Position numbers and translations under genes: made by a program
DNA from: Nereocystis luetkeana
Lineage: Eukaryota; Sar; Phaeophyceae; Laminariales; Laminariaceae
DNA: 64,000 nucleotides
Reading direction: 5' to 3'
NCBI GenBank assembly: GCA_031213475.1
Contig: JARUPZ010000030.1
Coordinates: 5,201,661 to 5,265,660 of the forward strand
In this document: one piece after another, positions 58,301 to 64,000 of the stretch
Numbering within the stretch: position 1 is the first letter of the stretch
Layout of the letters: every line of letters begins with the position of its first letter
Notes under the pieces: model-generated
Database searches by the model: none
What the model saw: only the letters and a program-made list of their open reading frames with translations
What the model was told of the DNA's origin: nothing

Positions 58301-61300
58301 TAGCATCCACGTACTGTTTTCGTTCATTCGCGGATGGTGAGAGTCATGTCACCCTTTTGCTGGAAAAACCATCAGTAGGCTCAGCCAAGGCATATGCCGT
58401 TTGTGTGGGCAACCTATAGAGAAGCCCACCGATCGCGGACAGCACCCTGCCCTCGTTTGGGCCATCTCGAGCCCTTGAGCTGGTATCGTTTACGTATCGA
58501 TGTGAAACGTAATAAATGTTTCGAATTGTGAATAGCATGAATGAACGTATATTCTGACTAAAATGCTCAATATATCTATTATTGCGTCGAGGCAAAACCA
58601 ACAATAAACTTCGCTGCCACCCTAGTGTAAAGCAACATTCTCAGAAACAGCTCAAATATTCAACCTTCCGTCTCTCTGCTTGCCTTCAAGCGCGCCCTCT
58701 CCTCCCTGAGCAGCTTGGCTTTCTTTCTTCCCATCATCCCTCGCCCAATGCGCCGCAATATCTCCGCGGCTCTCGCTCTCTCAACGTCCGCCCTGACACG
58801 CTGATAGCGCATTCTCGCCACCTTTCCCTTTGCGCACACCGTAATCGCCACGGCAGCCTCGTGACGCTGTCGATCTCGCGCGACGATCTTAAGCCAAGCG
58901 CGCAAACGCCTCGCGGAAAACCCTCGCACCGCTCGCTGGATGGTGATTGCCGCAGTTTTTTCGAGGGCGCGGCGCTCCTCTCCTCGCTCAAAAGCCACGA
59001 GAGAGTTCCAACGAAGCCAACCCTTGGCCAGGCGACGAAGGTGCGCCTTCTTGAGGGAGAACAAGAGCTTGCTGGTTCCCTGGTACCGGAAGTACGCTTG
59101 CTTGCGCTCTGCCATTGACATGGCCGCGGCGGCTCGACGCCAGCGATCGAGAGCGGTGGCTGTGCGGGAGATGTTGATCTCGTCCGCGAGGGCAGCGAGC
59201 CTTTCGCACGCCCACCGCCGGAGGAATCGCACGGCGCGCGGGTTCTGTATCGGGCAGATGCGTGTGACCTCTTGCACGTCTTCCTTAACAGCTTGCGCGA
59301 GACGCCGAACCTGGCAGTAATAATGTTTGTGCCATTGCAACCGAACGAGGGAGGCACAGTAGATATCCGTGTAAAAAGCCGTTTCTACTATTGCCTTAAT
59401 TATTCCACTCTAATTCCAAGTACTTTTTCCACAGAGACGTGGGGGTAGATATGAGTGGGTGATTTTACCACAAGCGCCGTTGTTTTCAAGTCGATGGATT
59501 GACCGACCGCCCGAAGACAATGGTGGGTAAACACTCGCGCAACGATACGGGCAGAAAGAAAAAAGTGAGGTATGCTGAATACGTATTTGCAGGCAACTCA
59601 TCATGTGTGATATCGAGAACTTCGTTGAATCTTGCACTTTTCACGCTGCGTGTGACGTTTCGATCGTGCGTACTACACATATGACATGCCCTCTTGAAAA
59701 TGATATACCAGGTACGTATATCCTTTCAGCCATTTTTGTTTTCGGATTGAACGGAATGATCTAAAATCTACCTGCCCCACGCTGCGCCCCAGCTCCCGCC
59801 GGAGCTCGAGCAGATTTGCCATGCCCAAGCCTGCGGTAGCCGCGGTGAGATGCTCTGTCGTAACAGCAGTGCTGGTGCCAAGAATTGTCCCTGCCGTGTT
59901 TTTCAGACTAATGTCACTCGTGGAAATCCAGGTTCCTTTATTTGTCCCTTCGCCCGAATATCTCATGGTAGATGCCGCCGAAGCGGCGAGTTCGGCCCCC
60001 AAGGTGGGGTACGGTATTCTTCGAAGCACCCGCGGGGTGGGGAAATCGAGGTCTGTGCAATCGACGGATGTCGAAGCGTTCCTCTCCATAGACACCTCTG
60101 GCCGGCGCCAGCCGCCCTGCCTCCTTTCTTGGTGCGTGTGTCCTCGACCCCCTCCATCTCTCCCTCTGCTTCCTTGCCTTCTTCGTCGCTTTCCGCTGGC
60201 GGAGGAAATGCAGCTCGCCCTGTGTCTTGCCAGAGCTCCCGAACCGTAAAGCCGCTCGGCGCTCGATCCTTTCTCCAAGAGGTCGAGGTCGTTTTCGCTG
60301 GTGCTCGTGACTGGCCTATTAGATGTCACCGTGGATGCCTTCCACCCTGGCTCACCACCCGCCAACAGCTCCTCCTCCAGCGCTGCGAGCTCCCTATCTG
60401 TCAGACCCAGCGCTGCCTTCATCTTGCTTAGCTCTTCCGCTTCTACAAAACGGCAGCCTCGCTCGCGCAGCGTTTCTTCTCGCGGGAGTCGCTTCAAGAA
60501 CTTCCCCGCCGGGCTCTCGCTGACCTCGGGGAGACGGAACACGGGGAGCATGTGGGTCTGGCCCTGGTTCGGGTTGTGTTGTTGGGCGGTCCAGCCCTTG
60601 CCAGAAGGAAAGCTGGCAAGGCCAACTTCTAAGGCAGCGTCACCTGGACGACGAAGAGGGGGAGACGTGAGCCTGCGCGAACGCTGTTGAGATGGTGCTG
60701 AGATGGTATGTGGCACGCGCAATAGTCGAGAGGTACTCGCACTACTCGTACTACTGCAGGGTATCACGATTACTGCCAACGAGTGTTGCCACCACTACAC
60801 ACTACTACCCTTCGGGTAACTGCAACCACAATCCTGCTCTATTTCCAAGTTGTTGATCCCCAAAGACGTATCAGGCAGCGTGGATGCAGTTGCAAAGGGG
60901 GTTACTAGAGAACGCCATTATACTCGAAAGAATAAGGATCGTTGAGGTGTCCATACTGAATCCTAAACGGTCCTTGTAATCAAGAATAGAGCGGCACTGT
61001 GTCTTGTAGGGTTGCCACGTGTGGTTAATGGCATTGTCTTTGGAGCCCAAGCACTAAGCGCGCCGACCAGTTCTCCAACAATACGCTCACCACTTGACGA
61101 TATGACATGCAGCATATCAGCGGCTAATCCAACGGCTGCACTCACCAGTTGACGACATGACGGGCAGCATGTCAATCCTGGTACAAGGGGTGGGCCGATC
61201 CCTCTCGGGCTTCACCGCCTTTGCCTGCTTGTCGGCGCCCTCCACGTCGTTCTCAACATAGCTCATACCGGCTTCGCTGCGGCTCCGTTTCAAGCACGAA

Positions 61301-61602
61301 CCCTCTGCTGGCCCCCGTCCGATTCCTTTTACCATCGTTGGCGACTGGTGGCTTACGTATCTCGTTGGTGACAAAAACGCCTTGCTTCTTTTAGATTCCC
61401 TCGAAGCACCTCGAGGTCGAACCGGCCGTGCAGCTTGATCGTGGTCGGCTGGCAGGGTGTCGGCTATTCGTCCCTCACGCTTCCAAATCTCCTCGCGCAA
61501 ACGACTTTTTGTGCGCTCAAGTTCTCGCAGCAGGAGGTGCTGCTGCTTGCTGATCTTGTTGAGCATCGCTCTTGAAACATTGTATTCCTCCTGATGGTCC
61601 AC
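37954..61602 (-). CDS. Large IQ / WW / B-box / EF-hand multidomain protein (16 exons, start not found)
   Basis: Exons 5' to 3' on -: 61602-61146, 60697-59772, 59310-58684, 58203-58058, 56393-56246, 55052-54951, 54239-54056, 51550-51348, 49419-49090, 48433-48305, 47004-46844, 44607-44568, 44087-43967, 42187-41868, 40903-40625, 38217-37954 (stop). Every junction keeps the frame, giving about 1,478 residues. Order: coiled coil; long charged linker; at least eight IQ motifs; WW-like domain; two B-box zinc fingers; two WW-like domains; EF-hand region; Lys/Arg-rich coiled C-terminus. IQ motifs bind calmodulin or light chains, WW domains bind proline-rich peptides, B-boxes mediate protein contacts and EF-hands bind calcium. 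A calcium-regulated scaffold, perhaps flagellar or cytoskeletal, is inference. Weakest exons: 44607-44568 and the end of 48433-48305. Short exons could be missing. Confidence 0.75.
38856..39015 (+). mobile_element. Miniature LTR-like element, truncated copy 3
   Basis: A partial left repeat (38856-38911) with TAGCTCAGCAGG, a short interior with GGTTCGAATCTC (about 38935), then a partial right repeat ending GGTAACACCTTCACA (39010). The right repeat has CCAGGTACCAGGTA inserted after a TA at about 38970. It lies between the last two exons of the multidomain gene. Confidence 0.55.
39228..39545. mobile_element. Telomere-repeat-bearing foldback element, copy 2 (inverted)
   Basis: Reverse complement of 12394-12710. 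The interior holds four or five perfect GGTTAG units (39395-39435). Ends pair as GGGAGAAGGGATCTTTAGG with CCTAAAGATCCCTTCTCCC. Confidence 0.7.
39689..39810 (-). mobile_element. TA-MITE copy D
   Basis: TATTACGGTGGACCATAGTT to CCCCCGTAATA, interior reversed like copies B and F. Relative to copy F it has CCTGGTA inserted after TTAATA and CCAGTA inserted after CCTA, each creating TA...TA. Confidence 0.85.
40625..40903 (-). CDS. Multidomain gene, basic coiled exon
   Basis: VKMMQAVWGETWWRKKKRRI, DLEDKRRREYEDRMADSTRL, a short Cys/His patch (CAYHCWPCGRAEYDKMF) and AMEEAERLRK with a GTAAGG donor. 93 codons, phase 0 at both ends. The acceptor ATGAAG follows a long CT/C-rich tract. Confidence 0.75.
40985..41035. 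repeat. (GA)n microsatellite
   Basis: AG-rich tract with a perfect run of GA units; on - it supplies the CT-rich intron end before the 40903 exon. Confidence 0.8.
41640..41725 (+). repeat. Poly-C-ending dispersed repeat
   Basis: GGGATGCGAGGGTCTATGGT, CATACGACTACGGCCATGCA, ATATCGAGTAC and a C-run. In an intron of the multidomain gene. Confidence 0.6.
41868..42187 (-). CDS. Multidomain gene, EF-hand exon
   Basis: GIRDFQQLTFSEWLHAIATY, then FFILDREKNGYIEKDEMRML with a canonical loop (D, E, N-G, I, E at positions 1, 3, 5-6, 8 and 12), and a second weaker loop SVQQDGKIEFWEF. The layout resembles a recoverin- or calcineurin-B-like pair. Acceptor CCGCAG, donor CAG|GTGTGG. Confidence 0.85.
42285..42675 (+). 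mobile_element. Miniature LTR-like element, copy 4, with a nested hairpin element
   Basis: Left repeat 42285-42367 (TGTTACGAGG to CCTTCATA) with A-box-like TAGCTCAGAATAGG. The interior has a GGGCATCGTCGGCAGGACAC segment and a degenerate B-box (GGCTTCGAATCTC), then the 94-bp hairpin element (42421-42514). A purine tract (GGAGGGGGGGAGAG, about 42614) and a decayed right repeat (from 42629) follow. Confidence 0.6.
42421..42514. mobile_element. ~95-bp palindromic foldback element, copy 2
   Basis: AACCCCTTTCGAACCGCAGT opens the left arm; the right arm ends GGGACTGCGGCCCTAAAAGG. It shares GAACCGCAGTCCC and TCCCCAAAACGGGACTGCGG with the copy at 21014. Confidence 0.7.
43754..43903 (+). mobile_element. 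TA-MITE copy E with an extra partial end
   Basis: The full copy ends at 43861 (CCCCCGTAATA). It is followed by a second partial end (ATTTACTATGGTCCCCTGTAATA, to 43903), as if two insertions or an aborted event overlapped. Confidence 0.75.
43967..44087 (-). CDS. Multidomain gene, degenerate EF-hand exon
   Basis: VFKLFCSHDKAQRGCLTLEN and VYKMLGERKSIFGDSLFELI. Helix-loop-helix pattern, but the 12-residue loop lacks most calcium ligands. Acceptor CGACAG, donor ATCG|GTGAGC (phase 1). Confidence 0.75.
44568..44607 (-). CDS. Multidomain gene, 40-bp exon before the EF-hand region
   Basis: It encodes IKMLDLSNTDLAK, the start of a helix continued by VFKLFCSHDK in the next exon. The donor GTAAAT is clear. 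The acceptor GAAGAG is chosen only because it keeps phase; a longer exon is possible. Confidence 0.4.
45306..45649 (+). mobile_element. Miniature LTR-like element, copy 5 (most complete)
   Basis: Left repeat 45306-45381 and right repeat 45575-45649, each beginning TGTTATGAGGCTTAG and ending in CA. Three bases after the left repeat is TGGCATCGTCGGCAGGAT, which starts with TGG like a primer-binding site. A purine tract (CCAGGGGGGGAGAG) abuts the right repeat. Inside is a B-box (GAGTTCGAATCTC) and CACGTCCACCA; the A-box (TAGCCCAACGG) is in the repeat. It is a subfamily diverged from copies 1-4. Confidence 0.65.
45683..45791 (-). mobile_element. TA-MITE copy F
   Basis: 109 bp, TATTACGGGGGACCATAGTT to CCCCCGTAATA, interior as in B and D. 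It serves as the uninterrupted reference for D. Confidence 0.85.
46304..46352. repeat. (AGT)n microsatellite
   Basis: About 14 perfect trinucleotide units, in an intron of the multidomain gene. Confidence 0.85.
46844..47004 (-). CDS. Multidomain gene, WW-like domain 3
   Basis: GEEAYVYPPSGALTPTESS leads to EWSEHLDDEGRSYYYSSVTG and ESQYEIP, again with Tyr in place of the second Trp. The two Tyr-type WW domains are close paralogues of each other. Donor ACGTG|GTAGTA, phase 2. Confidence 0.7.
48150..48305 (-). repeat. ~16-bp degenerate tandem repeat next to WW domain 2
   Basis: On - repeats of GTCCCATACGGTACGG-like words run from the end of the WW exon for about 150 bp. Translated in the WW frame they give PYGT/VPYGS-type repeats for about 32 codons before a stop. 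Confidence 0.7.
48305..48433 (-). CDS. Multidomain gene, WW-like domain 2
   Basis: DWQEFVDDGGNPYWYSSTTG continues to SSQYENPYDP. The fold and Trp...aromatic triplet...Pro spacing are WW-like, with Tyr where the second Trp is usual. The acceptor is ATGTGCAG; the donor is less sure because a tandem repeat starts there. Confidence 0.75.
48655..48730 (+). repeat. Poly-C-ending dispersed repeat, short form
   Basis: CTCGAAAGGGATGCGTGGTC, AATGGTCAAATGACTAAGG and a C-run. Confidence 0.6.
49090..49419 (-). CDS. Multidomain gene, B-box 2 exon with Gly run
   Basis: VAIKWCTACDDPFCGPCWSA supplies the rest of B-box 2, with IHSRGKRSLHSY for the His ligands. A Gly-rich run (GGC/GGT repeats), and GYDAAYGGGALVVDGMSGVS follow. 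Acceptor CTCCTCTAG and donor TCG|GTGAGA, phase 0 both ends. Confidence 0.75.
49476..49722. repeat. (GTGTTGT)n minisatellite
   Basis: About 245 bp of TGTGTTG-based repeats with longer-period variants (GTGCTTGTTGTGTGTTG). The Cys/Val-rich and Thr/His/Asn-rich ORFs here are artefacts. Confidence 0.85.
50505..50530. repeat. Poly-C tract
   Basis: A run of more than 20 Cs, the longest in the window, without the GGGATGCG motif nearby. Confidence 0.8.
50840..51250 (+). repeat. Poly-C-ending dispersed repeat, both forms in tandem
   Basis: Short form at 50870-50945 (TTCGAAAGGGATGCGTGATC to C-run), then the long form at 50960-51245 (AACTCATTGAGTCTGCC, GTCTGCCTGGTCGGTGG, GGGATGCGAGGGTCTATGGT, GAGTAC, C-rich). 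It matches 35465-35735 in reverse. Confidence 0.65.
51348..51550 (-). CDS. Multidomain gene, B-box 1 and start of B-box 2
   Basis: MTEEERLEAKKQASCVECEQ opens a C-x2-C-x7-C-x2-C-x4-C-x2-C-x4-H cluster (CDQCGDGYCTRCFRRTH) with a following His (KHSWTH), a B-box-type zinc site. MECAECEAE at the end supplies the first Cys pair of a second B-box. Acceptor TTACTTCAG and donor GTGATA. Confidence 0.8.
51580..51955. repeat. Short-period GTGAAGCCATA repeat array
   Basis: Dozens of variants of AAGCCATAAGTGAAGCCA over about 375 bp, in the intron just upstream of the B-box 1 exon. The reverse ORF with repeated GFTYGFTHGFT residues is a product of this array. Confidence 0.75.
51965..52320. repeat. ~75-bp tandem repeat, four to five units
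   Basis: Units contain AAACCGTCACGGCAACCAAT, CAGCACTAC and AGGGGTCTxTCAC. One junction carries an extra CCAGGTA after a TA (52143) that other units lack. Confidence 0.75.
53425..53531 (+). mobile_element. TA-MITE copy G
   Basis: TATTACGGGGGACCATAGTT to CCCCCGTAA; the terminal TA on the right is lost or changed (GTAAGGA). Confidence 0.85.
54056..54239 (-). CDS. Multidomain gene, IQ end plus WW-like domain
   Basis: ALVRSHLSKRVVAKLAKARK completes an IQ motif. A WW-like stretch QWTETWSEDAQAWFYYNAQT follows. The expected second aromatic is absent in this frame (GEHGGAHGRTE); a TGGGAG (Trp-Glu) is present one base out of frame. The donor GAGG|GTTGTT keeps phase with the B-box exon. Confidence 0.6.
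54360..54412. repeat. (GGT)n-rich tract
   Basis: GGTGGTGGTGGTGG-type repeats in an intron. Confidence 0.8.
54951..55052 (-). CDS. Multidomain gene, IQ exon 4
   Basis: A 34-codon exon. RTYRGHRSRVLHGARLEIQR completes one IQ motif and the exon ends AATKIQ|GTCGGC in phase 0, opening the next. Confidence 0.7.
55180..55252. repeat. (TAG)n microsatellite
   Basis: AGTAGTAGTAG run, then mixed AGTAGC units, in an intron upstream of the 55052 exon. Confidence 0.85.
56246..56393 (-). CDS. Multidomain gene, IQ exon 3
   Basis: VRDDAAAGYILRAARAWLAR continues into a helix VQRLREEELRSRSIRSIAAL and ends NVQ|GTGGGA in phase 0, in the middle of the next IQ motif. Confidence 0.75.
56531..56616 (+). mobile_element. 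TA-MITE copy H (internally deleted)
   Basis: 86 bp: TATTACGGGGGGCCATAG runs directly into TAAAAATGGTTAAACATATA, missing about 23 bp of the left interior; the right end is intact (CCCCCCGTAATA). Confidence 0.8.
57940..58016 (-). tRNA. tRNA-like sequence, probably a pseudogene or SINE head
   Basis: On - it reads GCCCCGGTGGTTCAAGTGGT (A-box-like TGGTTCAAGTGG), ..., CTGGGTTCGAGCCCCAG (perfect T-arm with B-box). The acceptor arms pair poorly (mismatches at two of seven positions) and the anticodon arm is unclear. So a functional tRNA is unlikely; Pol III promoter boxes are present. It is in an intron of the multidomain gene. Confidence 0.45.
58058..58203 (-). CDS. Multidomain gene, IQ exon 2
   Basis: VAVGLQKLYRGRHGRQLF and AATRIQAATRGMWGRQQ are two IQ-type motifs. 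The donor is AG|GTAACA in phase 2. The acceptor follows CCGCAACCCAAG. Confidence 0.75.
58684..59310 (-). CDS. Multidomain gene, main IQ exon
   Basis: 209 codons, strongly helical and basic. IQ-type motifs: AITIQRAVRGFSARRL, AVAITVCAKGKVARMRY and AAEILRRIGRGMMGRKK. The upstream half has repeated Trp/Arg helices (VRFLRRWACERLAAL, ALDRWRRAAAAM). The 3' splice choice that keeps frame is AAG|GCAAGC, a GC donor; the nearby GT donor at 58664 would break the frame. Confidence 0.75.
59772..60697 (-). CDS. Multidomain gene, long linker exon
   Basis: 308 codons and no recognised domain. It has a VEAEELSKMKAALGLTDREL helix followed by an acidic LAALEEELL stretch, an Arg-rich KRRRRQGSRGRDGGGRGH segment and a Ser/Thr-rich end. 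The frame is uninterrupted; acceptor CATCTCAG and donor CAG|GTAGAT are in phase 1 and 0. Confidence 0.65.
61146..61602 (-). CDS. Multidomain gene, first visible exon (coiled coil)
   Basis: VDHQEEYNVSRAMLNKISK leads into a helix LRELERTKSRLREEIWKREG, then a basic Ser/Pro/Arg-rich linker, ending PVMSST with donor GTGAGT in phase 1. The upstream acceptor (GTCAAG) is plausible. The true start must lie further upstream, beyond 61.6 kb. Confidence 0.55.
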
Positions 61603-61828
61603 CTTGACATAGGTGGTGGGCGAGCGGAGCCGGTCAATTTGGCAGTCAGCGATAGAGGCTCAAGGCTCCAGGCTTGTCTGTGTGTGCGTAGGACTTTGCT
61701 TTGCCCATGAGTGTACCAGTTCAGTACGAGTACAGGTGACATACGGGCTGTACCTACTATTGCATCGCTTGCTGCTCGGCAAACCTTCGCTTCGTTCGAG
61801 TGGTACCAGGTATGATTTAAAGGGCACA

Positions 61829-62145
61829 TCCGGCGTCCCCGGCGGCTAGTATAATAGGTGGTCCGCGTGCCCACTAAGATCAATTTCGTGGGTTCAAGTC
61901 TCACCGAATGCATTTCTTGCATAAAAAATGATCAGCGGAAAGCGCGAAAGCGCGAGTCAGCTACATTCGATGAAAACCGACGAGCAGTGGGGATATTGAA
62001 CCCTATGCGCGACAAAAAATGAAGATCCGTAGCGGGGGGGGGAAGGAACGACACCTGTGGCCACGGCTTGTCCAGAAGAAGACCGTTGAGGGTAAAACCT
62101 CCGATGAGTTAAGCTGGAAAGTGAAAGTAAATAAAAATAATAAAG
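61829..62145 (+). mobile_element. tRNA-derived SINE, copy 2
   Basis: CCGGCGTCCCCGGCGGCTAG, B-box GGGTTCAAGTCTC (about 61890), GACGAGCAGTGGGGATATTG, CCTGTGGCCACGGCTTGTCC, ending GTAAATAAAAATAATAAAG. It matches 33790-34125. Within the A-box it has a short insertion (GTATAATA) relative to copy 1. Confidence 0.75.
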
Positions 62146-63650
62146 CTATGCTCGTCGCATGATGCACTAACTCGCGTAAACACGGATATCTACAGCGCCA
62201 GCGACCCAGCTACCGCTGAGTACACAGCGATAGCCAAATATTAAGGCCAGTCAGCTCGAACATAACCGTGACCTGCACGCTCGGTATGAGAGTAGCTGAC
62301 GGTGTGAGGGTGATGATATTGATGATGGTGATGGCGATGCTGATGCTGAGCATGTCAACTTTCACCAGTCTGCGCTCATTTTTTTATCCAAAACTTTTCG
62401 TTGCCCCCATCTTGCTGTTGCACGTGTGTCTACTGGCACTTGCCCAAAAGATCTAAGCAGAAGCAAGGACCAGCTTCCCCCCTCTCACCATAGCGCCCAT
62501 CGAAGCATGCACCTACGAGCGCGCCCTGTGCTCTCTTCTTTCTCCTGTTGCCTTTTATTCGAAAAATGCGGCGCAATATATTATCGGAGATCACTGATTT
62601 TTTCACGGTTTCGTGTTCCAAGGTGTCTGTTGATAAATGCGGCGGAATTACACAGGCTTGCTGTTGCTTCTGTTGAGACTCTGACCTCTCTGGATGCTCG
62701 CCTTTCCTTGCTTCTCGCGCGGTGCGGGCATGAATTGCTGGTGAGCTGCTGAGCTGAGTGGCGCCGGTGGACTCTTCTCTGCTTGGGTAGACAGCTGACT
62801 CCCATGAACCCCCTCCCGCGAATAGCAGATCGGATGCTCGAGGCGGTGAGCTTTGGAGGAAATTCAATTTGCAATGCACGCGCCCGCCAGCGCTTTCTCC
62901 CGTTTGCTGCACGTTCGGACGTTCACGAGAGGCAGAGAGGAACCAGAAGTATCACGTTGCGCCTAAGCCCCAGAGGCGTCGCAGTAGACAACAGCAACTG
63001 CTGTTGTTAGATTCCTAGGTGCGAGTCGATTTCCTATGTAGTTAGCTTCCCTATTCGTGTTTATTGTGAGTCTTGAGTATGAGTCCTACCAGGCATATGT
63101 TCACATTCGGGCATGTTGCCCACCAAGTCCTCCATGACGCCCCGTGCGATCTACTGCTGCTGTTGCTGCTGTTGCTGCTGTATGCATGTATAGACTGGTG
63201 TCCGACCACTTTCGTGAGGGAATAAATGCATCTGATATGATACATGCCGGGTTCGCATTACCCATAGTTCGTGCTCACAGGCACCAGGTATATACTACTG
63301 CTGTAGCATACCATTACTCGACTTTAGCTGTACGAGTAGAAGGAAATAACAGAGGGAATAAACACTGCAGTAGTATACGTACCAGGTACCAGGTATTAAT
63401 ATTAATAGTACCGGTATGTACTCGTACTAAGTGCAACAAACTGATGGCACTCTGGGCGTAAACATAAACACTGTTTATCTTTATATTAACTACTAAAACA
63501 TCCTTATATTTCCGTCCATAGTGCTACGTATGGAACGTACTCGTCCAACAGGGCGGCGCTGCTCGTATTATTGATAATGTGGTGCGATGAGGGCGAAATC
63601 AAACCTTGAAGGGTGTGCTCGCAGTCTGGAGCTACGCGTACCGTATCACA
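62146..63650. other. No gene confidently recognised; possible upstream region of the multidomain gene
   Basis: A minus-strand ORF (62430-62912) contains a basic ILRRIFRIKGNRRKKRAQ stretch and could be an upstream exon, but splice sites in phase are not evident. A short (GCT/GTT)n run is at 63150-63182. Confidence 0.35.
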
Positions 63651-63656
63651 CGCAAT

Positions 63657-63800
63657 ATGTTTGTTGTTTTGTTGTTCTCACATTAACTCACAATTCAATG
63701 CAGTCCGTGGTCGCAGGACAGGCTCCAATAACTTTGGAGTGGAAGAAATACCTCAAGTAAAAACAGAGGCAAAAAAAACAAAAAACAAGCATACGCATAA
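63657..63800 (-). mobile_element. LINE 3'-end fragment, minus orientation
   Basis: On + TTGTTGTTTTGTTGTTCTCA, CATTAACTCACAATTCAATG, CAGTCCGTGGTCGCAGGACA, GGAAGAAATACCTCAAGT: the same tail, in reverse, as at 15815-15905. The match fades near 63800. Confidence 0.65.
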
Positions 63801-64000
63801 CACCCGCCCGTGTGATAATACAATCTTCATCTTCGTGTGACAACCAGACAGCACACCCCCTTGGGGACGAATGAATTGCGGAACCGAGTCCCTCCATAGG
63901 AAGGGAGCGCACACACGCACAACCAAAACATTGGCTTCGCAAAGGTCCCGACGAGACCTCTTCATACGTTTGAGACGCGTCGCTTTGCGTTTGCACCTTC

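Noticed and set aside
62430..62912. Possible first exon of the multidomain gene (basic ILRRIFRIKGNRRKK segment)
   Set aside because: No donor in phase with the 61602 exon was evident and no domain is recognisable; kept only as a candidate.
1..64000. CRISPR array or bacterial defence island
   Set aside because: Tandem repeats here have no regular repeat-spacer pattern, and the genes have spliceosomal introns; the DNA is eukaryotic.

Overview
The window looks like nuclear DNA of a stramenopile alga, most likely a brown alga or close relative. That rests on intron-rich genes with short exons in 0.3-3 kb introns, decayed retroelement polyprotein fragments of a type I associate with brown algal genomes, TTAGGG-type interstitial telomere repeats, and a large IQ/WW/B-box/EF-hand protein. 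The taxonomic call is inference. There are no bacterial-style operons, no rRNA and no convincing functional tRNA.

Layout. 1-21.5 kb is a nest of decayed mobile DNA. A unit of about 4.7 kb with a Ser-rich ORF at one end and retroelement polyprotein remnants at the other occurs twice (1-4.77 kb and 14.03-19.98 kb). The second copy is interrupted by two 5'-truncated non-LTR retrotransposons. Between the copies lie a roughly 215-bp tandem repeat, a 440-bp hairpin, an unrecognised ORF with one membrane segment, very small LTR-like elements with tRNA-like promoters, and a foldback element carrying telomeric repeats. 21.9-25.9 kb is an LTR-like pair (about 0.83 kb each) around 2.4 kb of non-coding DNA. 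26-29.2 kb has no recognisable gene.

Two real genes fill the rest and converge. A nuclear-type cyclophilin lies on + (six exons, 29.29-36.68 kb). A multidomain protein of about 1,480 residues lies on - (16 exons, 61.60-37.95 kb): coiled coil, at least eight IQ motifs, a WW-like domain, two B-boxes, two WW-like domains, EF-hands and a charged C-terminus. I joined its exons by eye; every junction keeps the reading frame. It looks like a calmodulin- and calcium-responsive scaffold, which is inference.

The introns and flanks hold at least eight copies of a TA-flanked palindromic MITE, a tRNA-derived SINE (two copies), a repeat ending in poly-C, and many microsatellites. The most unusual signal is a set of very short palindromic words bracketed by TA (TACCWGGTA, TATTAATA and relatives). 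In several places comparison with sister repeat copies shows that they are precise 6-7 bp insertions at TA, as expected for excision footprints of TA-targeting transposons.
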